In this document: positions 45,139-55,500 of the stretch, piece by piece
How positions within the stretch are numbered: the first letter of the stretch is position 1
Layout: the number at the start of each line of letters is the position of its first letter
From: Pseudomonas brassicacearum
GTDB lineage: Bacteria > Pseudomonadota > Gammaproteobacteria > Pseudomonadales > Pseudomonadaceae
DNA: 64,000 nt
Direction: 5' to 3'
Assembly: GCF_000585995.1 (NCBI RefSeq)
Contig: NZ_CP007410.1
Coordinates: 3,933,430-3,997,429 of the forward strand
Notes under the pieces: generated by a model
Seen by the model: only the letters and a program-made list of their open reading frames with translations
What the model was told of the DNA's origin: nothing
Databases searched by the model: none
Position numbers and translations under genes: made by a program

Positions 45139-46146
45139 ATGTCACTTAATCCTATCCTTTTAATGGGCGGATCTGGCGCTATCGGCCACCACACTGCCCG
45201 TGCGCTGCGCGCAGCCCATCCCGACGTGCCGCTGCTGATCGGCGGACGCGACCTTGGCAAGGCTCAGCGGGCCGCAGAGCAAATCGGCGGTGCGCAGGGC
45301 GTGTTGATCGATCCCACGGCAGAAGATCTGGGCCTTGGAAATCGTTCGGTCAGCGGTGTGGCAGTCTTCTATATGGACCATGCCCTTGCCGGACTCCGTT
45401 ACGCCCAAAAGCGCGGCGTGCCACACCTCAGCATCTCATCGGGGGTTTTCGAGATCGCGCCGGAAATCGCGACCTACATGCACTCTCCCGGAGCCTCGGC
45501 CATCGTCCTCGGTTATGAATGGCTGGTCGGCGCAACAACCGTATCGACGCTGGACATTGCCAAGGCATTCGGCCGGATCGACGATATCAGCCTCAACGCG
45601 TTGGTCGATGAACAGGACACCGGGGGTCCCACCGTCGCCACCGACTTCGAACACCTGAACAGAATGCTGCCCGCCGCGTTGACACGGCGCGATGGCGTGT
45701 ACGTCTGGCGCGAAGGTGAGGATTCCAAGGTCAGCTTCCGTGCGCTGGATGGTACTGAAATCGAAGCTTCCGGCTTCTCGTCCATTGACGTCGTCGGCCT
45801 GGCGGCTGCAACGGGTGCGCCCAGTGTCCAGTTCAACTTGGCCATCGGGGTGAGTTCGACCCGACGCGAAGGTAAGCCGATGTCTACCGAGATCATTATC
45901 GAACTCAGGGGCGAGGACCTTAACGGCGAACCGCTGCGCACACGTCATGCCGTCGTCCACCCGAGAGGTGCGGCACCACTGACTGGCCTCAGCGTCGCCA
46001 TGAACCTGGAACGACTGCTCGGGCTGGACGGTCGCCCCGCCACTCCGCCAGGCCTCTACTTTCCTTATCAACTGCTGGACGCCGCCACATATCTGGAGCG
46101 CTTGAAGCAAGAGGGAGGTGAGTTGCGCGAGCTGCAGGTGCAATGA
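45139..46146 (+). CDS. NAD(P)-binding Rossmann protein (saccharopine dehydrogenase-like)
   Basis: A 335-residue protein with an N-terminal Rossmann motif LLMGGSGAIGHHTARAL and a second region of the saccharopine-dehydrogenase/short-chain enoyl type (SVSGVAVFYMDHALAGLRYAQKRGVPHLSISSGVFE). The C-terminal half is a mixed alpha/beta substrate domain. GAAGGAG precedes ATG 45139. Its only neighbour in regulation is the divergent TetR with twin operators, so expression should be inducible. Substrate unknown. Confidence 0.75.
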   Translation: MSLNPILLMGGSGAIGHHTARALRAAHPDVPLLIGGRDLGKAQRAAEQIGGAQGVLIDPTAEDLGLGNRSVSGVAVFYMDHALAGLRYAQKRGVPHLSISSGVFEIAPEIATYMHSPGASAIVLGYEWLVGATTVSTLDIAKAFGRIDDISLNALVDEQDTGGPTVATDFEHLNRMLPAALTRRDGVYVWREGEDSKVSFRALDGTEIEASGFSSIDVVGLAAATGAPSVQFNLAIGVSSTRREGKPMSTEIIIELRGEDLNGEPLRTRHAVVHPRGAAPLTGLSVAMNLERLLGLDGRPATPPGLYFPYQLLDAATYLERLKQEGGELRELQVQ

Positions 46147-46202
46147 ATGACCAAGCACTTGGCTATCGCCAGGTGATGCCACATATAGGAATTGGTCGAC
46201 AG

Positions 46203-46221
46203 CTGTCATTTTTCCTGACAG
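46203..46221. terminator. Small hairpin between convergent genes
   Basis: CTGTCA-N7-TGACAG with a T-rich loop, in the 115-bp gap between the convergent Rossmann-protein and OprD genes. Read on the minus strand it follows the OprD stop. Weak candidate. Confidence 0.3.
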
Positions 46222-46261
46222 TCCGCTGCCCGGAATGATAGCCGTCGACCACTATCAATCT

Positions 46262-47536
46262 TTATAGAAACCCAATCGGATAACTGACAATCAACCGATT
46301 CTCATCGTAATCGGAACTGTTGAACCCTCGACGCACGCTCGCATTTCGCCAGCGCAAAGCCAGATTCTTCAGGCTGCCGCTCTGGACCACATACCCCAGC
46401 TCGGACTCGCGCACCCATTCCGAGCCATCCTGGACGTTTTGCAACCGTACGCCGTCGCCGTGGACATAGCGGGTCATCAACGACAATCCTGGTACGCCAT
46501 AACCCGCGAAATCCAAGTCGTAGCGTAGCTGCCAGGATCGCTCCCGTGGGTTGTCGAAGGCATGGTTGAAGGTGTTGTTCGCCAGGTAGATACCGCCGGT
46601 ACCGGCGATTCTCATCCAGCCCGTTTCACCGCTGACCTGCTGCAAACCCAGGCTGAATGTGTGCTGATAGATGCCCAGGCCGACCAGCAACGATGCCGTA
46701 CGGTTATCCAGACGTCCGGCCTTGGCGGCGCCGTCGTCCTTGCCCCAGAAATACCCCAGGTTGGTGTTCAATGCGACGGCCGGGGACAAGGACCAGCGCT
46801 GGTTCAGGCCGACATAATGCTGCTGGTAGATATCCTCCAACTGGCCGCTCCATAAACGAACGGTGGTGTTTTTCGAGGCTGAACGGTAGTCGGCGCCCAA
46901 GTAGTTGAACCCATCGCTGCGAGCACTGCCGAACGCGAGGTCTTCCATGGAGGAATCATTGCGCAGGCTGGTTTTGTTGAGCTGCCCGGCGAACAGCGTC
47001 CAGTTTTTCACGTCCTGGGACGACAACTGCGTACCTTCGAAGGTTTGTGGCAGTGCGCGGAAGTCATCGGCGGTAACGATGGGGAGATTGGGCATCCATT
47101 CACCTGCCTTCAACTCCGTAGCGGAGATTCTCGCCTTGAGGGCAACGCCTAGCCGGCCGAAGCTGCTGGCCGGTTCCCCGTCGCCATCCTTGGGCAATAA
47201 CAACGCGCCGTAACGCCCCGCGCCGCCGTCCAGCTTGACCGCGTACTTGCCCAGGATATCGGCACCGAACCCGACAGCGCCGGAGGTAAAACCTGATCGA
47301 AGATCGAAAATGAAGCTTTGTGTCCACTCCCGCGCATGGTCTTGTGCGGCATCAGGCGCGGTGAAATGGCGTTCGAAGAAGAAGTTCCGGAGGGTCACCG
47401 TGGCTTTGCTATCGTCAACCAGCCCCTCGGCGAACAAGCGAGGCGACGACAGCGCGACACACAATAGAATGCCCGCGAAACGCAGTGTGAGTGTTTTCAA
47501 GACCGTGATTCCCCTGTTGTTGTTATTGAAGGGCAC
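46262..47536 (-). CDS. OprD-family outer-membrane porin
   Basis: A 424-residue OprD-type porin. The signal peptide ends near LFAEG. OprD hallmarks are DDSKATVTLRNFFFERHF, REWTQSFIFDLRSGFTSGAVGFGADILG, LGVALKARISATELKAGEWMPNLPIV and a C-terminal DENRLIVSYPIGFL. Such porins let small acids or amino acids through. The ATG at 47536 is used; a TTG 12 codons later with a GGGGA is an alternative. It lies downstream of the DHDPS-type lyase and MFS genes, suggesting it admits their substrate. Confidence 0.88.
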   Translation of the reverse strand: MPFNNNNRGITVLKTLTLRFAGILLCVALSSPRLFAEGLVDDSKATVTLRNFFFERHFTAPDAAQDHAREWTQSFIFDLRSGFTSGAVGFGADILGKYAVKLDGGAGRYGALLLPKDGDGEPASSFGRLGVALKARISATELKAGEWMPNLPIVTADDFRALPQTFEGTQLSSQDVKNWTLFAGQLNKTSLRNDSSMEDLAFGSARSDGFNYLGADYRSASKNTTVRLWSGQLEDIYQQHYVGLNQRWSLSPAVALNTNLGYFWGKDDGAAKAGRLDNRTASLLVGLGIYQHTFSLGLQQVSGETGWMRIAGTGGIYLANNTFNHAFDNPRERSWQLRYDLDFAGYGVPGLSLMTRYVHGDGVRLQNVQDGSEWVRESELGYVVQSGSLKNLALRWRNASVRRGFNSSDYDENRLIVSYPIGFL

Positions 47537-47671
47537 AAGCGGTCCGCTCCCGGGCCAGACGAATCACCGAATCGTTGGCGGGACGGAATTGATCGAAGGT
47601 TGCAGCGGTTATCTCAATGGGTGGGCCAAAAGGGTCCCGAGAACACGAGACCCTGTGCGGCTAGAACAATG

Positions 47672-47693
47672 GGAGGGGCACACCGTCCCCTCC
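47672..47693 (-). terminator. Terminator-like hairpin between lyase and porin
   Basis: GGAGGGG (47672-47678) pairs with CCCCTCC (47687-47693), just past the lyase stop on the minus strand, followed there by CATTGTTCT. The lyase and porin may thus be separate or attenuated transcripts. Confidence 0.5.
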
Positions 47694-47701
47694 TTCCTGG
47701 G

Positions 47702-48631
47702 TCAGATCAGGCCGGCGGAGCGCAAGGCGTCGGCGATTTCGCGGTCAGCGCCTTCAGCCAGTGGAAGCAACGGCGAGCGCACGGTGGCATGCTCCAGAAT
47801 GCCGCGCGCCACCAGGCCGTGCTTGAGCGCCACGGTGCCTTCCATATGCGAGCCACGGTGGTAGACGTTACGGGTAACGGGCAGCAGTTTGTCGTGAATG
47901 GCACGGGCCGCAGGATAATCCCGACGCTTGCCGGCGGCGATCAGTTCGATCAGGGGTTCGGGGGTCAGGCTGCCGTAGCCTACCAACGCCCCGTCCACGT
48001 CGAACATGGTGTGCAACAGGTATTCGTCATGGCAGGTGAGAATCTGCAGATCCGGGACTTCACGACGGACCACCGGGATCTCGGTGTCCCAACGGCGCAT
48101 GTTACGCACACCGTTTTTCATGGCGAAAACGCCAGGCTGTTTAGCGATCTCCAGCTGAGTTTCCAAGTCGTAAGTGGCCTTGGTCACATCGGGATATTGA
48201 AACAGGATCAGTGGCAGGCCGCTGTGCTCGTAAATCGCGCGATAACGATCCTGGGCCGCGCCTTTCTGATAGCCGAAGCGCAGCCAGCCGTGGGAAGGAT
48301 AAACCAGGCCCGCACTGGCACCTGCGTCGACGGCCCGCTGGGCTTCTTCGGCGGCCACTTGGGTGCCTTCGCCGGTGATGCCGGCGATGATCGGGATCCG
48401 CCCGCCGACCGACTCCTTGAAGCTCTGGATCACCGAGGCTTGCTCGGCCTGGGTCAGGAAGGTGCCCTCGCCCGCATGACCCAGCACCACCAAGCCTTTG
48501 ACACCCTCGAAGCTGCCCAGCCAGGAACCCAGTTTCTGAATAGCGTCATGATCGACCTTGCCATCACGGGTGAACGGAGTGACCGGCGCTGGTACCAGGC
48601 CTTTGAGATCGATTGTGTTCTTAGTGCTCAT
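47702..48631 (-). CDS. DHDPS/NAL-family lyase or dehydratase
   Basis: A 309-residue class I aldolase-fold enzyme. It has PAPVTPFTRDGKVDHDAI, GHAGEGTFLTQAEQ, the active-site Tyr in LFQYPDVTKA and the Schiff-base Lys in VFAMKNGVRN. The canonical Thr-Thr pair of DapA in the GTTGE position reads GHAGE, so it is not lysine biosynthesis but a catabolic member such as 2-keto-3-deoxy-aldonate aldolase or 4-deoxy-5-dehydroglucarate dehydratase. It sits between an MFS importer and an OprD porin under an IclR regulator. Confidence 0.83.
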   Translation of the reverse strand: MSTKNTIDLKGLVPAPVTPFTRDGKVDHDAIQKLGSWLGSFEGVKGLVVLGHAGEGTFLTQAEQASVIQSFKESVGGRIPIIAGITGEGTQVAAEEAQRAVDAGASAGLVYPSHGWLRFGYQKGAAQDRYRAIYEHSGLPLILFQYPDVTKATYDLETQLEIAKQPGVFAMKNGVRNMRRWDTEIPVVRREVPDLQILTCHDEYLLHTMFDVDGALVGYGSLTPEPLIELIAAGKRRDYPAARAIHDKLLPVTRNVYHRGSHMEGTVALKHGLVARGILEHATVRSPLLPLAEGADREIADALRSAGLI

Positions 48632-48764
48632 GTTATTTCCTCTGTTTACTCAGTGTCCGCAACTGACGCGTGCAGGAACGCAAGCCATATAAACAACTAT
48701 CGCTTGGGGTTTATTGAAATTTAACGGTGCAACGGATTAATCAGAGATCTCGCGTATCTTTATA

Positions 48765-50156
48765 TCAAGGTGAAAGTTCCTCCAGTATTCGGCCCTTGGT
48801 TTCAATGGCAAACAATGCAGTGATACAGCCGGTGAGGATTAATATCACTGCAAATATTCCAAATACGTAATGCACGCCAACTTGGGATACCGTCATTCCC
48901 ACAATCAACGGCCCCGTGGCCGACCCCAGGCGCAGCCAGGCACTGCCCAGGCCGGTCCCCAACGCACGCAGACGCGTGGGGTAAAGCTCTGCCGAATAGA
49001 GATAGAGCGAGAACGTCACGGTCTGTACCAGGGCGTACCCGAGACCGGCCAGCAGAAGAATCTGCAGGGGTGATGTCGCACCCGTCAGGGCCAGCACCGA
49101 CAAGGGTATGGCGCCCAGGAACAAAGCCCCCATGTACCAGCGACGGCGCCCGAACCGGTCGATCAACAAAGCGCAGATGACCGCGGCGACCACCCCGGCG
49201 CCCGACGTGATGAAGCCATAGGCCAGACTGGTGTCGAGCGGCAGATTGAAATGTTGGCGATACAGCGTCGGCAACCAAGTGATTAGGCCATTGGCAACCA
49301 TATAGGCCCCGAACCACATCGCCCAGATAACCATTGAGCGTTTGAAGTACATGCCATGGAACAGCTCTCGCCAGCCTTGAGCCCCGGCAGGCTTGGGTAT
49401 TTGTGGTACTTCCACTGCGGGGGCGAGCTGTTTGCCGGATTTCAACACGCTACTTTCCAAGCGCGTCACAATGCGATCAGCCTCCTGGAGCCGGCCCTTT
49501 GACGCGAGCCAGCGCGGCGATTCAAAGAGAAAGAAACGCAGTGGAATCAAAATCACGGCCGGGACCAGACCCACCGCGAACATGGCCTTCCAGCCGTAGA
49601 CCGGCACCAACAGGTACCCAATGATGCCCGCGCCGACCAGCCCGAGCAGAAACATGACCTCGTAGAGCAGGAAGAACTTGCCGCGCTTTTTCGAGCCGAT
49701 CAATTCATTGACGTAAGCGCTGGCCACCGGCACCTCGCCCCCCGTGCCGATGCCCTGCAGGAAGCGGAACAGGATCATCGATCCCGCGCTCCAGGCGAAC
49801 AGGCAGGCCACATCCATGGCAACGAATAGAAGAATGGTGAAGGTCAGCACCTTCATCCGACCGATGCGTTCAGCCAACCAGCCGAAGAACACAGCACCGA
49901 GCAATTGGCCGAGATAACCAAATGAAAGAATCATGCCGATTTGCGTCGCGGTCAGGTTCCACTCCTTGGCCAGCACCGGCATCGCATAGGCAATCGCGAT
50001 AACGGTATAGCCATCGAAAAACGTGGCCGCACCAATAATGTTCCGGGCCCAGAAGACTTGTCGGGTAATCGGTAAACGTTCAAGTCTTGCACTGATATTT
50101 GCCTGGCTTTTCACCTCTTCAGCGACAGGCTCTATTTTTAAGTTCTGCATCAACAT
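48765..50156 (-). CDS. MFS transporter (sugar/acid:proton symporter type)
   Basis: A 463-residue MFS importer with the loop motif GWLAERIGRMKVL and the segment RFLQGIGTGGEVPVASAYVNELIGSKKRGKFFLLYE typical of the SP/AAHS branch, plus DRFGRRRWYMGA and SAELYPTRLRALGTG. The start is ATG 50156 or 50150; AAGGAAG lies just upstream, and a longer opening from 50234 is not supported. It is probably co-expressed with the lyase gene, 133 bp downstream. Confidence 0.86.
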   Translation of the reverse strand: MLMQNLKIEPVAEEVKSQANISARLERLPITRQVFWARNIIGAATFFDGYTVIAIAYAMPVLAKEWNLTATQIGMILSFGYLGQLLGAVFFGWLAERIGRMKVLTFTILLFVAMDVACLFAWSAGSMILFRFLQGIGTGGEVPVASAYVNELIGSKKRGKFFLLYEVMFLLGLVGAGIIGYLLVPVYGWKAMFAVGLVPAVILIPLRFFLFESPRWLASKGRLQEADRIVTRLESSVLKSGKQLAPAVEVPQIPKPAGAQGWRELFHGMYFKRSMVIWAMWFGAYMVANGLITWLPTLYRQHFNLPLDTSLAYGFITSGAGVVAAVICALLIDRFGRRRWYMGALFLGAIPLSVLALTGATSPLQILLLAGLGYALVQTVTFSLYLYSAELYPTRLRALGTGLGSAWLRLGSATGPLIVGMTVSQVGVHYVFGIFAVILILTGCITALFAIETKGRILEELSP

Positions 50157-50274
50157 GGCACTTCCTTTATTATTTTCACATTGTCGGGGCGTGCAGGTGC
50201 GAACATCGTAAATACTTACAATGCTTAAACTCATGCGGACTTCAGTGTGAGTCCGCGTAACTCAATATGAATAC

Positions 50275-51126
50275 CTAAACGTTGGAGCCAATACTTCCAT
50301 TGGCTTCCAATGCCTTGCCGATAGACTTGGCCGCTTCCAGCGTAGAACCCAATGCCCGGCTTCTAAGTTCTTCCGCCGTACACCGGATAGAGGGGGCTGC
50401 GATACTGATCGCCCCGACGGGATGTCCGTCGATGTCCAGCACCGGTACCGCGAGAATTCTCAGGCCATCGGTGAACAGGGATTCGGTCAACACAAAGCCA
50501 TCTTCACGAATTTGCCCCAACAACTCCAAAAGCGGACGCTCCATGGCATGCGGACGCATGCTGAAGGGCATCGTCGGGGTGAGCGCCTGCACTTTGTGGA
50601 CCTGCTGCTCCGGCAGAAAAGCCAGAATCGACTGGCCTATCGCCGTCTGGGTCGCGGGCACAGTGGTGCCAATACGGATATCCACGCCCAACCGAGTGAT
50701 ACCTGCCCGCACCCGCTCCAGATACAGCACATCGGCGCCTTGCAGTACGGCGAAGCTGGCGGCCTCATTGGTTTCACTGACCAGTCCTCGAAGAATGGGC
50801 CGCACAATGCTGCGCAAGTCTGTGCGGGCAATGGCGTGAAAACCCAGGTCAAGCACCTTGAGCGTCAGCGCAAAACGTCGACTCTCCGGGATCCGGGACA
50901 CGTAGCCCAAGTCCACCAGCGTATTGAGCATGCGAAAAGTGGTACCCGGATCGAGATCGGCAGTGACAGCGATCTGGCTCAGGGTCAACTCATCGTTCTC
51001 GGCGGTGAACGCCTCCAGCACACGAAAGCCTTTGGCCAGTGACTGGACGGTACTGCGGGCTTTCTTTTCATCCAGGTCCGAGGACAGTTCGGAATCGCCC
51101 GCTTCATGCCTTGATGTCTTGATCAT
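50275..51126 (-). CDS. IclR-family regulator
   Basis: A 283-residue IclR protein with an N-terminal winged helix (TVQSLAKGFRVLEAFTAENDELTLSQIAVTADLDPGTTFRMLNTLVDLGYV) and an effector domain with TNEAASFAVLQGADVLYLERVR, TAIGQSILAFLP and GLRILAVPVLDIDGHPVGAISIAAPSIR. It starts at ATG 51126. The PcaR-like opening suggests response to an aromatic or organic acid. It heads the minus-strand series IclR - MFS - lyase - porin and probably controls it. Confidence 0.88.
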   Translation of the reverse strand: MIKTSRHEAGDSELSSDLDEKKARSTVQSLAKGFRVLEAFTAENDELTLSQIAVTADLDPGTTFRMLNTLVDLGYVSRIPESRRFALTLKVLDLGFHAIARTDLRSIVRPILRGLVSETNEAASFAVLQGADVLYLERVRAGITRLGVDIRIGTTVPATQTAIGQSILAFLPEQQVHKVQALTPTMPFSMRPHAMERPLLELLGQIREDGFVLTESLFTDGLRILAVPVLDIDGHPVGAISIAAPSIRCTAEELRSRALGSTLEAAKSIGKALEANGSIGSNV

Positions 51127-51558
51127 TTTTTTTCGCTCTTTTTTGTTTTTTCGGATTGCGAAATAATTTTCTTTCAATTAGAGTATTATTTTGCGACGAC
51201 CTTGTCCTATATCTATTAGGTCGTTTATTTTTATTTATTATTTATTTTAGTTATAAAAAATTATTTCATTCTTATTATTCAACCACTTAGCATCGACCAG
51301 TCTCCCCCTCTCTCCGCTTCCTCCCCGCCCGCCTCTCTACCTTCGCGCTTCCGACTTTTGCTGCACTCCTTTTTGGCCACTGCGCCGATTGTTCTCTCTC
51401 ATTGAATTCACATGGCAACATCTGAAGATTTATCTCCTCGCCCCAAACAAGAAGAATGGCGCTCGAATAATCCGAGGCGCATCGACCCCGCACGCCATGC
51501 CGGGGTCGTTACAGAAGCCACATATCAGCACGTCAAGCAACCTTGCCAGGAACGACTC
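51127..51558. other. Noncoding region with AT-rich block and pyrimidine tract
   Basis: 432 bp without a convincing gene, between divergent IclR and DoxX starts. About 51160-51290 is extremely AT-rich for this genome (runs of TTTATTTATTATT type), followed by an almost purely pyrimidine stretch at about 51299-51345. An ATG at 51412 is in frame with DoxX but would add 49 unconserved residues. Confidence 0.5.
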
Positions 51559-52056
51559 ATGACCACTGAAAACAGATCGTCGCCGGGCTCCATTTTGGCC
51601 GCCGTGAGTACTTGGGGCGCCCGTTTCGAACCATATTTTTACACCCTGCTGCGAATCGCCTTCGCTGTCGTCCTTTTTACCCACGGATTGCCGAAGGTTC
51701 TGGGAACTGCCCATGGATCGATGGCCGACCCCATGACCGCGTCAATCAATCTCATCCAGAACGTGATGGGACTGCCCTTCGCCGCGCAGCTCGCCTTTCT
51801 GGTCATGCTCCTGGAGACGGCCGGCGCACTCATGCTGGCGATGGGGCTGGCCACGAGGCTGGTTGCCCTGCTCATCACCCTTCAAATGCTTGCAATAAGC
51901 TACGCCCTCGGACCGACATGGCCCTGGATAGACCGAGGCATTGAGTTTCCGGTACTGATGGGATTTCTTGCCCTCTACCTCGTCGCACGCGGAGGCGGCG
52001 CCTATTCATTGGACGCACGCTTAGGCAGGCGCCTGGGCGCGACGAGCCACTGCTGA
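51559..52056 (+). CDS. DoxX-family membrane protein
   Basis: A 165-residue DoxX-type protein with four predicted membrane segments: FYTLLRIAFAVVLFTHGLPK, FAAQLAFLVMLLETAGALMLAMGL, LVALLITLQMLAISYAL, and FPVLMGFLALYLVARGGG. The HG-PK and RGGG-YSLD motifs are typical of the family. AGGA lies eight bases before ATG 51559. DoxX proteins are linked to redox or thiol stress and, in other genomes, to HvfABC operons; here it stands alone. Confidence 0.85.
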   Translation: MTTENRSSPGSILAAVSTWGARFEPYFYTLLRIAFAVVLFTHGLPKVLGTAHGSMADPMTASINLIQNVMGLPFAAQLAFLVMLLETAGALMLAMGLATRLVALLITLQMLAISYALGPTWPWIDRGIEFPVLMGFLALYLVARGGGAYSLDARLGRRLGATSHC

Positions 52057-52554
52057 CGCCAGGAAGATGGCCAAGTGGACAATTGCAAGCAGTACTGGAA
52101 CGTGCCAGGCATGACCCCAAGCTTGGTATTCAAGGCGCAATAAGGGGATCCGGTCGAATATTTAAGCTGGTCACCTCCGAAGTTCATAAGCATTGATAGC
52201 ACAATGCAATCGCGGTATAACCCCCATCAGCCACGCTGCAGCACGCCCTCGCCATCAAGCGGCGTACGAGGGCCGCAACGAAGCTGCCACCTGGCTCTCC
52301 TGATCGACGAAAAAGAAGCTGGCTCGGCTCAAGGTTTTCCCCGTGGGACCGACATAGCGGCAGATCGCAGGCGCCCCGAGCGCCGCATACGAGCAAACGT
52401 TTGCATAGGGATAGGAAAACGCTGACGTAATAGAGGCTTGTCATCCGAGTCCTCTAGGGGGTTGCGCAGGACGCTTAGCACCTTGAAAGGGTCATACTTG
52501 ATTAACGGCTGCCAGAAAAAAATCTAATAAGATCAACAAGCCAGGATCAAACCG
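52057..52554. other. Noncoding region upstream of the giant repeat gene
   Basis: 498 bp without a convincing gene; short opposing frames at 52184-52444 have no family features or RBS. It should hold the promoter and leader of the giant gene. The last 60 bp are A-rich, leading to AGGAT before the GTG start. Confidence 0.5.
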
Positions 52555-55500
52555 GTGAAAAGCATCCACTCCCGTACCCATGCGTCCCCCGTGTCACGCA
52601 ATAGGTTGTTCGCGCTCGAACAGCGGATGCTTTTTGACGGTGCGGCGGCTGTCATTGCCGATACCGCCGTCGTGCCGCGCAGCGGTGCCGAAGATGCTCA
52701 TGTAGCGATCAGCGGCGTCAGTGTCAGCGATGACACCGCCACACAGCACATCACCTTGAATGCCAGCCACGGCACGTTGAGCCTGGCGAACACCAATGGC
52801 CTTACCGGGCTGACGGGCAACGGCGGCACAAGTATCAGCTTCAGCGGCTCCCTGGCGGACATCAACGCCGCCCTCAACGGTATGTCGTTCGCAGGCGACC
52901 AGAATTTCAATGGTGGTGCCTCGTTTACCCTGACCAGCGATGACGGCAGCAGTATCACCAGCAAGACCATCAGCATCAACATAACCCCCGTCAACGACGC
53001 ACCTGCGATTACCGGCAGCGGCCCGGCGTTGCAAGTGGACGAAGGTGGCTCCGCGAGTTTCTCCGGGGCAATCAACACCGCAGACGGCAAAGGTTTCACC
53101 CAGGCCAACCTGGGTTTGAACGATGTCGATAACGTGCAGCAGCAAGTCATCGTCAAACTCACGTCATTAGCCAGTGACGGCACCTTGCTGCTCAACGGCA
53201 AGGAATTGGGCATCGGTTCGAGTTTTTCCATCGATCAGATCGCCAACCTGAGCTATCGCCACAACGGCGACCAGGTCACCGCCCCTGCCGGCCTCACCGA
53301 CACCTTCACCATCACCATCGATGACGGTGCCGGTGGCGTCCTCCGCGACCAGGTCGTACAGATTCACATCAACCCAGTCGATCAGGCGCCCACATCGAGC
53401 GGCACGATCACCATTATCGAGGGTGAGCAGAACGTCAGCCTCACCGATAACGGCAACTTGATCACGCCCATTGGCACCCCACGCGGGTCCATTCAGATCA
53501 GCGATCCGGACCAGGCCCCTGGTGTCGATTTCAGCTATACGCTGGATTCCCTGCCGACCCATGGCACGCTGTTCTACAACGGTGTGGCGATTACCAATAC
53601 CGGGTTCGTCATCAACGACCTGAGCAAGCTCACCTACAGTCACAACGGCAGCGAGCCCAGCGCAACGGGCACGACTGACAGCTTCAACCTCAAGGTCACC
53701 GACGACGGCGGCGGCACGAATGTTCCGAAAACCTCGACGCTGACCGTCAACCTGACTCTCCTGCCCAATAACGACGATCCGGTCCTGGACCACAGCATTA
53801 CCCAGACCCTGGCCCCCGGCGAAATGACACGGGTAGTCACCAGCGGCATGTTACAGGTCACCGACACCGACTCTTTCTCGTCCAGCCTGAGTTACACGCT
53901 CACCGCGGTGCCCGACAGGAACATTGGGTATTTCACCCTCAACGGTGGCCTGCTGGTGGTCGGGTCGAAATTCACCCAGGCCGACGTCAATGCCGGCAAC
54001 GTGGTCTACCACGTCCGCGCCTACACCGGTGCGGCGCGAACCGACAGCATGAGTTTCACAGTCAAGGACGGCGGCGTTCGCCTGTATCCAAGCTCACGGG
54101 ATGGCGGCATCTACGACACCGACGCCGCCAACAGTACGTTGACGGTCAATACCTTCAACGTCAACGTGCCGCCCGAGACCGTGACCGTTCCTGGCCCGAT
54201 CCCCGCCGATCCACCGTCCAATACCGCGCCCGTCGTCGGTGGCGACAAGGCCGCGACGCTTGATGAAGCCGGCACTTACACGCTGACCGCCGCCGACCTG
54301 AATACCAGTGACGATTTCACTGCGGCCGACGGGCTGACCTACCGCGTCCTTGTAACACCGGGCAGCGGCACCCTGCTGGTCAATGGTGTCGCCATCGGCG
54401 CCTTCGGCACGTTCACTCAAGCCGACGTGAACAACGGGCTTGTGACGTTCCAGCACAGCGGCGATGAACACTTCGTCGACAGCTTCCAGTTCTCGGTCTC
54501 CGACGGCACGTTGACCACCGTGACCGAGAACTTCAGCCTGAACATTGTGCCGAAGAACGACACGCCCACTGCCATCAACGATGGTCGGGTATTCACCGCC
54601 GAAGGCGGCACCGTCACCGTCACCGACCGCAATATCGTGGTCGCCGACCCGGACAGGCAAGGCGATGCCAGCGGCGGCACCCAATACGCCGCGACCAACG
54701 ATGTGCTGCTGCAAGTCACCGTGCTGCCGCAGTTCGGTCATCTGACTTTGAACGGCGTGAACGTCACGTTGAACCAGACGATCACCACGGTGCAACTCGC
54801 TGCGGGCGATCTGAAATATGTCCATGATGGCAGCGAAAACTTCACCGACAGTTTTACCGTCGTACCGGTCGACGATCAGGGCGTAGCCATCGCGGCCGGC
54901 ACCAATCAATCGAGTACCGGCGCGGTCCTGGTCGTACCGGTCACCATTTCACCGGTCAATGATGCGCCTGAGTTGAGCTCAAAATCCCAGTTGATCGATG
55001 GTGAGGCCGGCGCTATCCACGAAGGTCAAGCCGTCGTGATTGGTGGCTCCACCGGCTACGCCAATGGCGATGGCTCAGGGACCGTGAATGGCCCGGTGGC
55101 GGGTGCACACCTGGTCTATCGCGACGACGACAACTCGAGTGTGCAGCGGCAGTACCGACTCACCGTAATCCCGCAAAACGGCAACCTGCTGCTCAATGGC
55201 GGCGTGCTGGGGCTTGGCTCGGTGTTCACCCAGGCCGATCTGGACGCCGGCCGTGTCTCCTATCAGCACGACGGCAGCGAAACCAGCAACGACTCCTTCT
55301 CCTACATCGTCAGTGATGGTGATTTCAGCGCGAACGATAACGGCTCGTTTGCCCAGGGCGCTGCAGCCACTGCATCGACCTACAACATCGAAATCCTGCC
55401 GACCAACGACAAGCCAACGGTGACCGCCCCTGGCAGTCCCATCAACCTCGACAGCACCACCGCCACCCACAATCCGGTCGGTGGCTTCGTGGTGAGCGAC

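Noticed and set aside
51559..52056. DoxX gene as the missing HvfD of the left-end operon
   Set aside because: It is 49 kb away with no shared regulation visible; DoxX proteins have many contexts.
52184..52444. Small ORFs on both strands upstream of the giant gene
   Set aside because: No RBS, no family features, and overlapping opposed frames of ordinary length for GC-rich noncoding DNA.
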